Source: Temnothorax longispinosus (lineage: Eukaryota > Arthropoda > Insecta > Hymenoptera > Formicidae). Taken from it: a DNA stretch of 64,000 bases. Each line of letters begins with the position of its first letter. Positions within the stretch are counted from its first letter, which is position 1. Shown here piece by piece: positions 1 through 13,028 of this stretch. Under the pieces are notes generated by a model, which saw nothing but the letters and a program-made list of their open reading frames with translations, did not search any database and was not told the origin of the DNA. Where the stretch lies: positions 12,192,794 through 12,256,793 of the forward strand of contig NC_092361.1 of the NCBI RefSeq assembly GCF_030848805.1, written 5' to 3'. The position numbers and the translations under genes are program-made.

Positions 1-3000
1 CCATCATTCTCGGACTTTCTCTTCTCGGACGCCGCTTTCTTCTCGTCCTGATAGTGCTGTGGCATAAGCTTCTTCTCCACGTAACCGGACATATCCAGTC
101 TAAGCGGAAAACTAAAGTGTGTGTTGACTTTCTCCTTTAGCATAGTGCCCATGTTAAAGGTGTAGCGCATCGTATTAAAACACAATATATGCGGCAGCTT
201 CTTGAAGCAAGCTCGCTTCTCAGCACGCGCTTTTTTACCGCATTGCGAGCACGTATACATGTTGTCGCCCTCCAGCGTATCTTTGACCGTGACCTCGTCC
301 AAGCTCTCATAGAGATTCCGCATGTCTGCCACTTGGCATCGGACAGTATAGAACTCCTCCAAGGTCCTGCTAACGTGCTCGCAATCAAGCGAGACGACAT
401 TATTGGATATCACGCCGCAGAACAGTGTTTTGACCAGAGTCTTTAAGTCGGACGTCATTTCCTCCAACTTGGAGACAAGATCGATGAAAAATTCGGCCAT
501 GTCTTTCTGCTCACCGGTATTGAGCGGCTCGTGATTCATCGTATATACACGACAAAAGCTTCTCGGATTGTACGCTTTTCTTTCAGATTCCAACAAGTAA
601 GCAAACATTCTCTGCAGCTCTCGTAAGGTCAATTGGTGCTTATTCGCACGACTGCAATCGGCGCCCAGTATAGAAACGCGCGCCTGTGGCATCATGTATA
701 GATGCTGCATACAACTAGCCATGTAACATGTCGCGCCCAGATTCGTCAAGCCGACATAGCCGCAATCCGAACGTCCATCCTCGTGAGGCCAATAGTCCCA
801 CGGATACGGGGAATGCGGTCCGGGACGGTGCTGAGCGAGCAGCTTCTCGTGTAGTATTCTGTAATTGTCGGGTGCAGATTTCACCAACTCGACTAAGAGA
901 TCAAAAGCTGCCGATCTGGATGCCTGGCTCTTACACTTAGGCACATGCTTGCTTCGCGGGCTGGGTAAGGCGAACAGGAAATCGAACACCTGGTCCAACA
1001 AGTTTTGACCGATTTTACCCTGCTTGCAGGGTGGATTGTGCGTCATTATGTTACACGTGAGATTAATCAACCCGACCAAAGCGTCATCCTCCACCGTGTT
1101 ATGTCGTGTCTCCAGATGCTCTCTGTCAAGCACGGAGTCTATCACTCGGATGGCCAGCGCCTCAAGATCGATCGTTGTGCCGGAAGTGTCATCCGTCGAA
1201 CTTTCCCGAATTGTCTCCTCTGGAAGGGAATCCACCAAACGACACACCAACCAAAAATAATCCTTGCAGGCTGGACCATAAGGCTCCTTTCCTTCGTCTA
1301 AAACGGTGTGTAAGTGCAGTGGTAGATCTGGCTTGCGATGAGATGGTTGCATAGCTTCGGCGATCACGAGATGTTCCAGTAGGGTATTTAACATGGGTAC
1401 GATCAGTCCTGGCATCTGATCCGAACTATCATCTTCCGCGCCAGTACTGCCCAGGCATAGTCTGTATAGAGCCGTGCATACCTCGCGTCTCACTGCCGGC
1501 TCAGGATCTTCCAATATCAGTCTACGCAGCCACGTTTTTCCAAACGGCTCGGACGACGAGAACAGATATTGTCTGACTGCTGGATCGCTGTGCACCCAGC
1601 AGACTAATAATGCCATGGTGTAATGTATTACTTGAGATCGGCCAAAGAGTCCCGTTTTATAGTGATTTGGATCGAGCGGTAGCGAAGCATCGTTTAGAAT
1701 GCTCGTTATCCTTGGCATTACTGTGTCGACGTTCATCATTCTCAACATCGCTTCGCTGAGTCTAGGCACCAGCAACGGTTTGTCCGCTTTATTACGTTTT
1801 TTCTCTTCTTTTACGACGCCGAGGTGACAAAGTTGCTTCAGCAGACTGGCGAGACAATCCTGTTGCCACTCGCTGCCATCTCCTTGTTCCAAGCAACCCG
1901 ACATAAAAATATCAAAAAGATGCCGGAGACCACCATACTGCACAAACAGGGTGGACCAAGCCAAATCTTTTTCCTTATCATCATGATTGTCGTCTGCATC
2001 GCCACCGCCTTCATGCGTCGTGGCCGACACGGTAGGATTATTTGGCGATGGCTGATTCGTTGCACCTCGCCGACTCAGGGACTCGACTATGTAAAGCGAA
2101 TACATCAACTTCTGCGGACTTGCCGGATCAAGTAATTCCTGAAGAGAAGTCTCACCGAGTTTCTGGAAACCTCGCAACAAAGTTGGACTTGTGGGTAACA
2201 AAGTAAGCGTGTCCCAAACTCTTCTCGAGAGTACCTGCGCCTTCGTATGAGGAATTTCTTGGCCTCCCTTCACGGTTGTTCTCATTGCGCTGAGTGTTCT
2301 CATAAGCGTAAACAGCTGCTCAAAATACTGCGGTCGAAGTAACAATAAAGTAGGCAAGGACTCTCTAGGCGGAGGTGGTAACAACGAGGGTGAATCCATG
2401 TCTCGTTTGCTGCAACGGCTACCGTTACCTCTACTGGCACCGGGTGAAATAAATACCAATTGCCCATCCTTAAAGCCCATCTCCTGCAAGGTCTTCTCGT
2501 CGTATTCAATAGTCAATTCCTGACCTTGGGTAATCATCCTGATAGGACCGTCGGTAAGCAACGATCCTAAAACCGATCCACCGTTTTGAGCAACATTCGC
2601 AGGAACCGCTGATTTCTCTTGAGTGTTCTGCGTATCGTCCCACCATTTAGCGACTTCAGCCCGTAAATCTGCTACATAGTCGGTGTTGAGAAGAGTAAAA
2701 CTTGTCTTCTCCGGTATACCAGCTGGCTGCACAAAGATCCTTAATTGTTGACCTTTCTCAGACGTGTTCATCGCTACGTGGCTGGCGGCACTTCTGCCCT
2801 CCAGCACCCAACGACGCAGATGATAGGCATAACGTTTCCGAAAGGCTTCCAAATGCGTCCTCAGCAGGAGCAAGGCGCGCTGTATGCAGCGTAGACTAGC
2901 CTCCTCGTTAGTTTCAAGATCGGCACTGGCCGCAGCAAGATGCGTCATGCACTGTGATACAAATTCCGCCTCTTGTGTCAGCTGTCGTGACATGTAGTAG

Positions 3001-6000
3001 CCGTTGAGATACTGTATAGCTGCCATACTGACGTCCGTGCTTTTTGCTTTCAGAGCGATCCGCCACAGGAAGTCCATGCCCACTGAATCTATATCTCTCA
3101 GTGGTCTGTCCATGTGCGCCGCGGCCAGGCGCGCCAAGTTGCACAATTGTTGAAACAGATTCAGGCCTGTCATACTGATGGTTTCCGGCGGTAGACTCGG
3201 TAACTTGCGCATACACAGATGTTTTAGCGTGTCCATCCCTAAAGCGTGCTGCTCCGTAGATTTTGCTTGGCTGAGCAACCAACTGAAGAGTTCATCAGCG
3301 CAGACTGGATCCTGCGATAGGCATTGCCACAATATATCCACTTGGTCTAGATTCAGGCGAAAGCAATCGGGTGAACCCAGTGGCGAAAAGATTGATGACA
3401 AAAATTGTAGTCTAACTTGTATCTCTGTTTGATGTGAATATAAATTGCTCTTCGGTCCTGTACTGGTATAAGTTTTCAGATTGTTAAAAAAATGTTTCAT
3501 CATGCCACGCTCACGATCGGCCCAGGTCGTAATCGTGTGCGCGTCCATAGCACCGAATTGTTGGAAGCTCGCGAGCAATTTCGGCAATAATCTTAGAGAT
3601 ACAACCACGGAGCGATTAGTCGCCAAGTTCTCCAAACAGCCTTCTATAAACTTCATCGGGATCAAGCGATCGACGTTGAAGCACAGAAGATTACATAGTG
3701 CCTTTTCCGCTTCTAAGGCCAGGCCTTCCCCTAACTGACCTATCTTATCGTCCTGAAGAAGATCCCACAGTAGCGTATTACCTGGCTTGCAAACTGTGTC
3801 CAAATTAAACTGCGAACTCAATCTCGTGGCCGTTTGTCGAGCGGTTCGCCCTTGCGACTGCTGACAAACCGATCTTCTAATTGTCATGGCCGAGTGCGAA
3901 TGATGAGGATGATAAGCTTGCATTTGAATAGCAGTTAGGTGACGCGCGGCTAATTGAGCTAATTCCTCTTCGCAACCGCTCTCTTCGCCGTCAAAGTCAG
4001 CCATGTTCTTTTCACTTTTGTTCGATATTCTGCTGCTGTATGAACCCTCTTCGTCAGAGAGCATCTCGTCCAATCCCGAAGGTAAAAACGTAGGACCAGA
4101 CGCATGCACCAAACCAGCAAGCTCAGATATCACCGCTCCAGGGCCATCTGCGGCAGCGAGCACACCCGCTACATCACTGTCATCCTCGTCGTGCGAACTA
4201 TCTGCCGAATCGGCTGCTCGATCCACGTTATATCTTACTATAGACATATATTTATTTTTGTTACGTCTTAGTAGAGCCGCCGTGGTTGGAACCTGTTGTT
4301 CGTTTGGATCTAAAGCCATCGCTTGTTGCTTAACACGATCCAACGCGTCGACGCTCTTCGGCTCTTCCAAGGAGGCCAAAGCGTCTAGACTACTGTTCAG
4401 CATATCTTCCGTTCTACTTTTTCCGTCTGCAAGCAGATCCTTCGATTTCATGTTAACATCTTGACCAACGATATCTTCCAAGGTTTTCTCAACCGCACTT
4501 AAAGAACGCTTCTGTGGTCTCTTTCGCTTACGCAGAATTTTTCGCTTCTTCTTCTCATGCACGAACATTTCCTCAGTATTCGACTTCTCTGTGTCTGCTT
4601 CAGCATCAGATCCGCTCTGCTTGCTCTTTACCTCATCTCGAATGACGTTCGTCGAGGAGTCCTTGATCAATTCTCTATTACATTCAAACTTGTCAGAATT
4701 CAGGCCTTCAATATCATTTAGACTTGATTCGATGGTGGTGGTTGTCAGATTCTTTCCTTTATAATGTCCTACAACAAGCGTACAACAAGATGTAAACAAA
4801 GAAATCAAGATTTTATTGAATGTTTTTACAAGTTTTACATACCTTCGCCATCGCTGCTGTAGCCTCTAGGTTGTTTTCTAGGTGACGGTCCGTCAGATAG
4901 CGTTGGACTAGGTTCCTCTTCGTCGTCCTCTGGGCTACTACCATCCATGCCACTTGGATCGCTGCTACTACTTCCACCGACTCCACTTCCGGTACTCCTT
5001 AAAATGTCTCTATTTTTCATTACCAGACCTCTTGGATAAGCTGAGCGGCCGGATGTCCAAATAAACTTGATTAAAGCGGATGCTAAAAACAAGCTCTGTT
5101 CTGTGTGGTCCTTAGGTTCCAATTTGCCTAGCAAAGAGTACAAGTGAAGTACGGGAGTAGGAGCCAGATGTTTGACCAAAGGCGCCAACAGATCGTAAAC
5201 CGGACGACCGCAATGCTTCAACTGCGCTGCTTGCCACATGGTGTCCATGTCCGAAGGTGTAATTCTACCTTCCATAGCCAAAAAGCTTAATATGATGTGA
5301 CTCTGTTTAATAACCTCTACGTGTAAGTTTGGTCCGAATATATGAGCTATGATGTTATTTTCAGTCAACCAAGCGGCAAGCGCGTGTCCAACTTGCTCAA
5401 CTTCGGCAACTGTCTCGCTATTGCAGAGCTCATTAGACGCAGTAATGTGAGCGTTTATTTGAGCTACGCCAGCCAGCCTCATGGTCAGAGTTGTACTAGT
5501 AAAATATTTAAATGCCAAGTCAAGTCCATCACGATCGAAACTTGGTAATACGGAGTCTATCGGATCCTTCACCGCGCTCCACATAAAATCTAAATATATA
5601 CAAAAAACATCATGTTCAAATAGAAATTAAGAATTAGTTTATATATTCGTAAACGCGAATCGAGAATACAATGCACATGTACATTTTTTAACTTTGGAAA
5701 CATACCTGCCATGGTTCTAACAGCCGGAGTACGCAATTCCTTGTCCTCTAAACGGCACATATATTTCATAACACGACTGCGTAATGGTATAAACAGTTGA
5801 ATGACACTGGCATAGTTTAACCAAAGTTTCAGATTACAAATAACCGCAACCATAGAATGCGCAAGGGTAACGGGCAGTGTGCTTTCCATGTCGAAACAAG
5901 CAGACACCAAATTAAAGCCTCCTTGATGGCAAAATATAGATACCGCGCGGATCAAAGGCGCCGGTACTTCGGGGTCGTGTGGCTCGCAGTAACCACCTTC

Positions 6001-7613
6001 GTCCTGTAAGATACAAAGCAATCGATCAATCTAGAACGCAGATGAGTGAATAAACTACACAAAAAAGTTTTACCTTGACAGGAGCTAAGGGATTGATTAC
6101 ACCGCCATGCTTCATAGCGATATAAAGAGGGAAGTTGAGTAAAAAAATTTTCGAAAGAAGAAGAAACAACTTTTCCTTATCGTGCTGAGACCAAATTTGT
6201 TTTGCCTGAATTCCCACTTGTGCGTGCTCCGTGCTATCGCCGGATTTTCGCTTGTTACTTCTCTCTTCCTCATCCTTCCCATCCTTAGGCGTCTCCTTAG
6301 CGACATCTCCCTGCTGTTCATTTTGCTGTATAGCTTGCAACTGTTGCAATGTACAGAGCACAATGCTCTGAGTTAGCCTTATAAATCGATCAAAATTTTT
6401 AATTTCGCGATAACAGCACATACATTGTCTAGAAAAAAAAGAGATAATTGTAAGAATAGTCATTGCATGATTAAACATGTTTATAATAATGTATAAGATA
6501 AAGATAATTATAAAATTTTTGCTATAAAAATCCAGTTTATTACAAATATGTAGAGATACTGTAGGCATTACTTTCATTACAACTTGTTGGAACAACTTTC
6601 CCTAGTTTCTTGGCCTTATTTATAACACTCTAAACAAACGTGTTAATTTACATAATACAATTGTGTTGTGCATTATATTAATTTCATCTTTGCGCATGAG
6701 GAAGAGTCTGACCAAAGACTATGGAGTATTTTACAGCGTAGTAGCAGTCTTTGTTTAGTTCAATCGTCACAAAAAGGTTAACAAACAAAGATATAAAAGG
6801 TATTAAAGTTATCAATTAGATCGATTAATATACCTCTGCATCCACTGGTTAACATAGTGCATCGTCGTGTCGACATCCGATATGTACAACGTCGCCAATG
6901 CATCTTGTTCTTTCGATGAACGCTCATCATCTAGAAAAATACCATATTAGAACCTAGAAGGTAAATCTCAACTAAAAAATAAATTTAAGACACCGTTCGC
7001 AAAATCACGTTTTTCTTTATGGATTTCGCACAACAAAAATGTGAAATAAACTTTAAAAAATCACAAACGTTTTACGCGTCATCAAATGTTGCTCAAAGTA
7101 TCAAGGAACTAATTGTAAAATCTCCAGTGGGCGATTTTCGACAATGCTAACTGAAAGTTCTCAAACAACACGAAGCTTCGTCGGGAAAGTTCGATCCGCG
7201 TGGCTTAATATCAAATCGCTGTAACGTTTGGTCGAAGATTGCAAGAAAGAATTATTTATTTCCGCAGGAAGATGATACGGGATGTAGAAACGTGCCGTCC
7301 GAATCATGATATTCTCGGCCTCGCAGTCTTGGAACAAAAGCCTCGCCGACGATTAAGGTTATAAGACGCTACCCTGCTTGGTTACGTTTCGCGGGAGCAG
7401 GTCTCGAGAGCGAGAGCGAGAACGCGCTTGTCGCGTCGGCGACGGCCGTTCGTCGTTTCCCCGAGGTGATTTCTCGAGGAGGAGTCCGTCGGCGAGCGTT
7501 GGCGAACGAATTCGCTCGGATAGGTTAAGAGTCGAGGGGGGAACGCTACTGTGTGCCAATATCCACTTACAGGAGAGCAGAAGATCGTGAAAATCGACGC
7601 ACACATCGCACAT
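1..7613 (-). CDS. Usp34: Ubiquitin carboxyl-terminal hydrolase 34 / puffyeye, 3' end outside window
   Basis: Large deubiquitinase; in flies puffyeye acts on growth regulators, and vertebrate USP34 acts in Wnt signalling and DNA damage responses. Six exons: 7571-7613, 6834-6930, 6074-6428, 5706-6003, 4843-5589 and 1-4768. All have GT-AG borders with matching phase. The last stays open to the window edge, giving about 2,100 visible residues. The start MCDVCVD parallels the vertebrate USP34 start MCENCAD, which decides the ATG at 7613. Recognisable blocks are DVDTTMHYVNQWMQRQC, DEGGYCEPHDPEVPAP, the acidic NMADFDGEESGCEEEL, and a ubiquitin-like stretch near 2480-2760. The catalytic Cys box is GLTNLGATCYMASCMQ, with the Cys codon at 726-728 (about residue 1861, near the human position). 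The finger motif CSQCGKK follows. The catalytic His box lies beyond base 1. No frameshift seen. Confidence 0.95.
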
Positions 7614-8154
7614 GGTGGCTGGATTCTTTAGCCTAGCAAGAGGCTCTCGGTCACGTCAAGTTCATCACTCGCGCTCACCGACGCACGTTGCCGACAATAA
7701 TAAATATTATTAAACATCCCCCGTGTGCGCTCACGACTATCCTCTGACCGTCACCATATTGCTTTTTGTGCGTACACCCGCCGCTTACTTCAAGCGAGGC
7801 GCGTCGCGTCGCGTAGCGCGCCTTCGGCAGCTACGAGGAAACGGGCTGAGACGACGACACGTGTCACGTTGCCGTCGCGCGGCCCCGACTTTTCGAACCG
7901 CGATCAACCTTACGCGTGCACGTCGCGCATCGATCGGGGGCTAATTAATTTTATCGCTCGTTCGTCGCGAACGTCATTGTGACAGAAGACAGCTGATCGC
8001 CACCATGTTGAATCGTGGTGCGCGTCGCGGATTTAAAAATTCGTTTGCACTTTCCCGGAAGCGGTCGCGCGCGCAATCTGTTACGTGCGCGATGCAACGT
8101 AACGCGCGTGAAGAGAATGGACTAGAACGAGAACTATGTCCTCTCTTCCCCCCT

Positions 8155-8160
<6 letters not shown>
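7614..8160. promoter_or_regulatory. GC/CpG-rich 5' flank of Usp34
   Basis: This stretch is much richer in CG dinucleotides than the surrounding AT-rich DNA and sits directly upstream of the Usp34 start codon. It probably carries the promoter and 5' UTR. The open frames in it (for example from 8005) run into a TC repeat and match nothing I know. No TATA box can be singled out. Confidence 0.45.

Positions 8161-8200
<40 letters not shown>
8161..8200. repeat. (TC)20 microsatellite
   Basis: A pure TC run of 40 bases, directly readable. It produces a spurious Leu-Ser frame in the overlapping open reading frame. Confidence 0.98.
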
Positions 8201-8203
<3 letters not shown>

Positions 8204-9015
8204 TTCTCTATGTATCATTTAAAATATTTTTTTTCACATCTTTTAACGTTTTGATGAGTGTTCGCGGAAAAAGCTAAATTGGTCTTGCTTTCAGAGTGTC
8301 GAACGCTTATATAAAAAAATATATATGTCTCTATGTCCAAAATCAAGACATAAAACGTCTTAAATAAGACATTATTAAGACGTGTTAATGAAAAATGTTT
8401 TATATTCCAATTTTAAACATGCGTGCTGTCTGAGTGTGGACTAAATTCGGTCCCCGTAAAATGTTATCCGCCCGTCAAGAAACTTCGACGTTAATAATAT
8501 AAAAGAATTTTATCAAATAAAAATATTTTGTTTTTATTTAATTTATAAAAATAAAATCCGACTTCTTCTGTCATTATAAAAATTTTAATATGGCCCTCTT
8601 GACAAAAAATAAATTGCAGGAGACCCTTAATCTATAATATTTGTTTTAGATATATCTAAATTCAAAAACGAGTTTAGAAGACGATCGAGCACGTTTCCTT
8701 TAGCTTGTTAAAGTTTATTTACACAATGATAGAACTTTGGTAACAACACTATACAAATAGAATTTTTATGCATTTTTTTACGAGATAAGTTTTTATTTTG
8801 AAGAAAGATATATTGCTTATATTGAAGGATACAATAGGCACTCAAAGCAATCAAAACTTAAAATGATTGAGATAAAAGGTATGTATGTATGTAAAAGGTA
8901 TGTTCTTCGTTAACCTGGCAATTCCCCTCAATATATATATGATGTATGTATTTATATTGATGTATGTATTTATATGTACGTATTTATATATGATTAATTA
9001 TTTATTTATTTAATA
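8201..9015. other. AT-rich intergenic, no gene seen
   Basis: AT-rich sequence ending in short TATGTATGTATT-type repeats (8880-9013). No coding pattern, splice-bounded exon or known repeat was recognised. Confidence 0.6.
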
Positions 9016-10093
9016 GGAGAGACCGGGGCAAACTCGACACCGGGGCAAACTTGACACTAGGCTTTTTGCCAATTTAAATCTATCGTAGAAACTTGCCTTT
9101 TATACCGTAAATGCGTCTTTATGTGCCAATATTATCAACGGGTGACATTCTGAGTTATGGTGTAATTTTTAGCGCGACATAAACGTTTTTGATGGTAAAA
9201 AGTAATTTTTCTGATCTCTTGAAAGTTTCTACTCTTTCATCGAGCTTTACACTTGCAAATCTACCGGTAAGTGAGTTTGATGGGAAATTCGATGTTCTAT
9301 ACGAATCCGATAATAGTTTTTGCATATTTTCAAAATTTTTATATTTTTGATAAGTGCAGACAAAATAAGTGAAAAACGACGTTTGGGGCAAAGTCGACAC
9401 CACGCCGTTTTATCGGCTCCCATTAACAAACGATGCTTGTCATGCAGCTACCTATATGGCCCATGACAAATGTGTGCGCACGTCTAATCGCGAATTTACT
9501 TGCATAAATTGTTTTTCAGAAACATTAGAGTTTAGATGAAAATAATTGAATTTAAAAATTTTTGTTCTTATATTATTTCCAATAATTGTTTTACTTAATT
9601 CCAAATTTTTGTACTTTTTAAATACACGATAAACAATGTATGTTCAGTTTCAGACAAATAAAAAATAAGTTCCAGATCAAATTGTGTCGATCAGGCAAAG
9701 TATCAAATTTGCCCCGGCATTTTTTAATTTGAAAATTTGTCTTTGCTTTTCCTTTCCTGGGGACAAAACTAAGCAACGCATGCGCAAGTGCTGGTCTACA
9801 ACCTTGTTTTAAAGGATATTTAAGCTCTAAGCCGTAAGAAATTGACCAATCACAATCGAGTATTCTCCTGATATTCCATTGTGATTAGTCAATTTCTTAC
9901 GTCTTAGAGCTTAAATATTCTTTAAATCAAGGTTGTAGACCCGTGTAGACCAACTACAGCAAAACTTTTTAAAGCAATTTTGTACCTGAAGGAACACTCT
10001 TTAAATGTGTACCATTAAATTTGCTTAAAAATTTTAATTAATTGTTGAAAATTGCCTTTGAAAAAATTGTGTCGAGTTTGCCCCGGTCTCCCC
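9016..10093. mobile_element. TA-flanked DNA element, GGGGCAAACTCGACAC termini, copy 1
   Basis: The ends are inverted copies of ACCGGGGCAAACTCGACAC, flanked by TA at 9014-9015 and 10094-10095, as expected of a Tc1/mariner-type TA insertion. The internal sequence matches, in inverse orientation, the second copy at 30673-32910. No transposase frame of useful length is present, so this is a non-autonomous or decayed element. It carries a hairpin insertion (9793-9941) that the second copy lacks. Confidence 0.82.
9793..9941. mobile_element. Hairpin element, CCAAT-core family
   Basis: An inverted repeat of about 149 bp. GGTCTACAACC at the left end pairs with GGTTGTAGACC at the right, and the inner core TTGACCAATCACA pairs with TGTGATTAGTCAA. 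It is inserted in the TA element around it: the corresponding place in the other copy (near 31845) is uninterrupted. Related hairpins lie at 51144, 51354, 52291 and 59866. Confidence 0.85.
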
Positions 10094-11230
10094 TATTTAT
10101 ATATTATTTATATGTATATAAACCTCTGACTTCTTATAATTGAACCGCGGACTTAAAAAAAACGAGGTAGAATGAATCGTCGAGTACTTTTTTAATTTGA
10201 TAGGCTTTATTTGACTCTCGTATTGATGTCGGAAGCGAAAAGTGATTTTAGCAAGAGAAACAAGCAGCTTCTAAGCGTCGATTAGAATCGGTAAATATAT
10301 ATACACAGCGACATATTCCGACAATAGTCGAATTCTCACGATAATAATCCGAAAATTAGATTCGTCATTTAAAAATTATACTGGATAAAGTAAGTTATCT
10401 ATTATGATATTGTGATTTGACCTTGAACGATCTTGAGAAAGTCACATCAAGGTCATATTGAGTTCTTTAAACGGGGACCCCTATTTTTTATGTCATATTC
10501 TTGTAACTCTAATCATATTCTTGTCGAGACGTTTTCAAAACACTAAGATAAAGCTCTCTTTTGTTAAGAATTTCCTGAAATATTTTAAATTTTGTCATGA
10601 CATTTTTAATATAAAATATAAAATATCTCATAAAGTATTCCTTTTCGATAACTTTACCTCGATACTTTTATACGTAGAATAATGAAAGGAGTCAAATAAT
10701 AAATTAATTTTTATTAATCTTTACATTTACAATTTTGCAAAATTAAATTTGCGTCTACAAAATGCAATCAAATTTTTTAAAATAGCTTTTTTCTGTTTTT
10801 TTTTTTTTACAACAATAGATTCCCGATTTTTTTGTTACACCCTGTAAGCCAGTAATTAATTCTTATTAATTAAAGTAAAAAATGTAATCTAATAATTCTT
10901 ATTCGAGTTGGTAATTATTTATGCAAGTCTCCAAATAACTTCAACAAAATTTTTAATGTAATCTAGCAATAATAATTAAATTAAGAATTTTTTTACTTTT
11001 GTTTATTCATCATCTGTAATTAAGCTTACAATGTACGAAATATATTTCTGTGATTGTCTTTTGTATTTTAGATATAAGGCGAATTGATGAAAATGTTTTT
11101 ATAACAAATAACTAACATTTTTTTGTTTATAAAAATACTTGTTTTCTGCAAATTATATCTTTATCATAAATTATTTTTATATAATTATATCAAAGATATT
11201 TAATTAAATATCTTTAATTTGCTACGTATA

Positions 11231-11269
<39 letters not shown>

Positions 11270-11514
11270 AATATCACATTAGACGAATATCTATCATCGA
11301 ACATTTAATTTATTATAGTTAAACATGGCCAGATATCGTCATACCTAATAAACAGTTTTCGATCAAACACAAATTGTCAATTCGACTTATATCTGGACAG
11401 ATATGGTCAGATGTAATGTATTTTGGATCGCGCATTCGAGTATAAATATAGTTATATCTAAACACAGTAGTCAGATCTGGACTGTTTCGATGAAATTCAA
11501 TCACAGATATACTA
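10094..11514. other. Intergenic: dispersed repeat fragment and TA run
   Basis: Bases 10440-10670 match, in inverse orientation and with divergence, bases 20280-20490 (shared stretches around CTTGTCGAGACGTTTT and AAGAATTTCCTGAAATATTTT), so this is an old interspersed repeat. A pure TA microsatellite occupies about 11233-11266. From 11319 the DNA becomes a degenerate AGATCTGG/AGATATGG-type repeat that resumes at 12020 after the mariner. No gene seen. Confidence 0.6.
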
Positions 11515-12008
11515 CTTGATCAAAAAGTTCCCGGAATTTATTTAGAAAATGCAAAATACAAGTTTATTCATCAATATTAATATTGTCCCTTTCAAAGTAC
11601 TCCCCATCGACTGCAACGCACTTATACCAGCGCTTGATCCAATCCTCGAAACATTTTTTATACTCAGTGTTCGGTATGGCCATCAGAGCCGTCTTCGATT
11701 TTTCCATTATCTCCTCTCGGCTGCTAAAACGCGTTCCCCGTAGTGGTTTTTTGATTCGATTGAACAAAAAGAAGTCGCAGAGGGAGCCAAATCAGGTGAA
11801 TTCGATGGCTGTTGGATGGTATTCGTTCCGTTCTTGGTCAAAAAGTTGCGGATAATGATGGCATTGTGCGACGGTGCGTTAATCATCAAGCGCTGGCATA
11901 AGTGCGTTGCAGTCGATGGAGAGTACTTCGAAGGGGACAATATTAATATTGATGAATAAACTTGTATTTTGCATTTTCTAAATAAATTCCGGGAACTTTT
12001 TGATCAAG
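11515..12008. mobile_element. Rearranged mariner element with duplicated 3' ends
   Basis: Both ends read CTTGATCAAAAAGTTCCCGG inwards, and the inverted repeat continues for about 120 bp into transposase coding sequence, far beyond a normal mariner terminus. TA dinucleotides flank the element. It splits the degenerate AGATATGG repeat. This is a deletion derivative in which one end was replaced by a copy of the other. Confidence 0.85.
11564..11892 (-). pseudogene. mariner transposase fragment (C-terminal part)
   Basis: The C-terminal catalytic part of a mariner transposase, in two minus-strand frames. The first carries NAPSHNAIIIRNFL and NSPDLAP, the signature region around the second and third catalytic Asp. 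The second carries the tail FEDWIKRWYKCVAVDGEYFE. A frameshift near 11765 separates them. The Asp normally preceding NAPSH is replaced (INAPSH), and the N-terminal DNA-binding half is absent, so the copy cannot encode a working enzyme. Confidence 0.85.
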
Positions 12009-12700
12009 GTAGTACTTATGGGTCGATCTGAGTAGATATGGTCCGATCTGAATCATCAAAGATCAGATTACACTCCATATATTGGTATAAATAGTTACAT
12101 ATATATGACACTAGATCTGCGCAGACATGAGAAGTCATATCTGAGCATATCTGACCAGATATAAAATTTGATCTGTTGAGATATAATTTGATCTAGTCAA
12201 ATCTAATCCTTTTTTCCCGGGATATGGATCTAAAAATGTTTCATCGGAATTTTCCTATTAAAATAAGCCACGGAAGAAAAGGTTCTATAAACATAAACTG
12301 CTTCATTTTCAAAATACAGGGTGTCAAAGTTGTGAAAAAAAATGTGATCGAAAATCGACTGAAAAACGTTTCAAGATATATTTTATTCAAATTTGGTATG
12401 CATACATATGATATTAGGAACCGTTTTCCAGTACCGATATTTTTAGATCATCTATTATATCCTCCTTCAATTTTTGATACTTGCTTAGGAAACACCCTGT
12501 ATAGTTTTAGTGTGTTTTATATTTTGTATATTATAAGTTTTTACAAATGTCAGGATAAGATCGAAAAAAATGGGAGCGTAAATAAAAAAAAAATTTAATA
12601 GTAATTGTGTAAGGAAAAACTCGTTCGACACTCGTCTTTAATTGGAATTTAGTAAAAGGAATGCAAGAATACCATACGGCATAAAGACACAACATAATAA
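12009..12700. other. Degenerate repeat, then foldback-related fragment
   Basis: 12020-12215 continues the AGATATGG-type degenerate repeat. 12230-12506 resembles one part of the foldback element at 16043-16433 (shared CAGGGTGTCAAAGTTGTG and ATTTTATTCAAATTTGGTATGC) and closes with ACACCCTGTA. No gene seen. Confidence 0.6.
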
Positions 12701-13028
12701 TCTAACGATGGAGAATGGTGATAAGTTGATGAGAATGCAGGCCGCGGCAACTAGGCCGGGCCCTAGTGGACGGCGCGTACGACACTGAAGGAGGCATCGC
12801 TCGGAGCGCGCTGGCGTTCGGCGGAGTCTGTAATAAACAAACTCCAGGAGATCTCCAGGTAAAAAAGCGTATACGTCCGACGTCCGACGTCCGACACTTC
12901 TCTCGCTGTAACTTACGATTACGATAGCGAAGTCGCGCTGTCAACGACAGTTGTGAGTCGAACGGTATCGAAGGCGAGTGAGGATTGTGCGTGCACTGTG
13001 AGAGCAACCATCGAGCAAAGCCGCTGAG
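12701..13028 (+). promoter_or_regulatory. Probable promoter/5' UTR of the ZAD gene
   Basis: A GC-richer island in AT-rich DNA directly before the ZAD start codon, with a short direct triplication of the unit CGTCCGA near 12876-12896. The antisense open frame over it (12702-13106) shows no family resemblance. Promoter function is inferred from position and composition only. Confidence 0.4.

Noticed and set aside
137..4464. Short frames on both strands across 0.1-4.5 kb
   Set aside because: All lie over the single long Usp34 exon in other frames.
8005..8277. Forward frame starting MLNRGARRGFKN upstream of Usp34
   Set aside because: It runs through the TC microsatellite, matches no family and has no exon signals.
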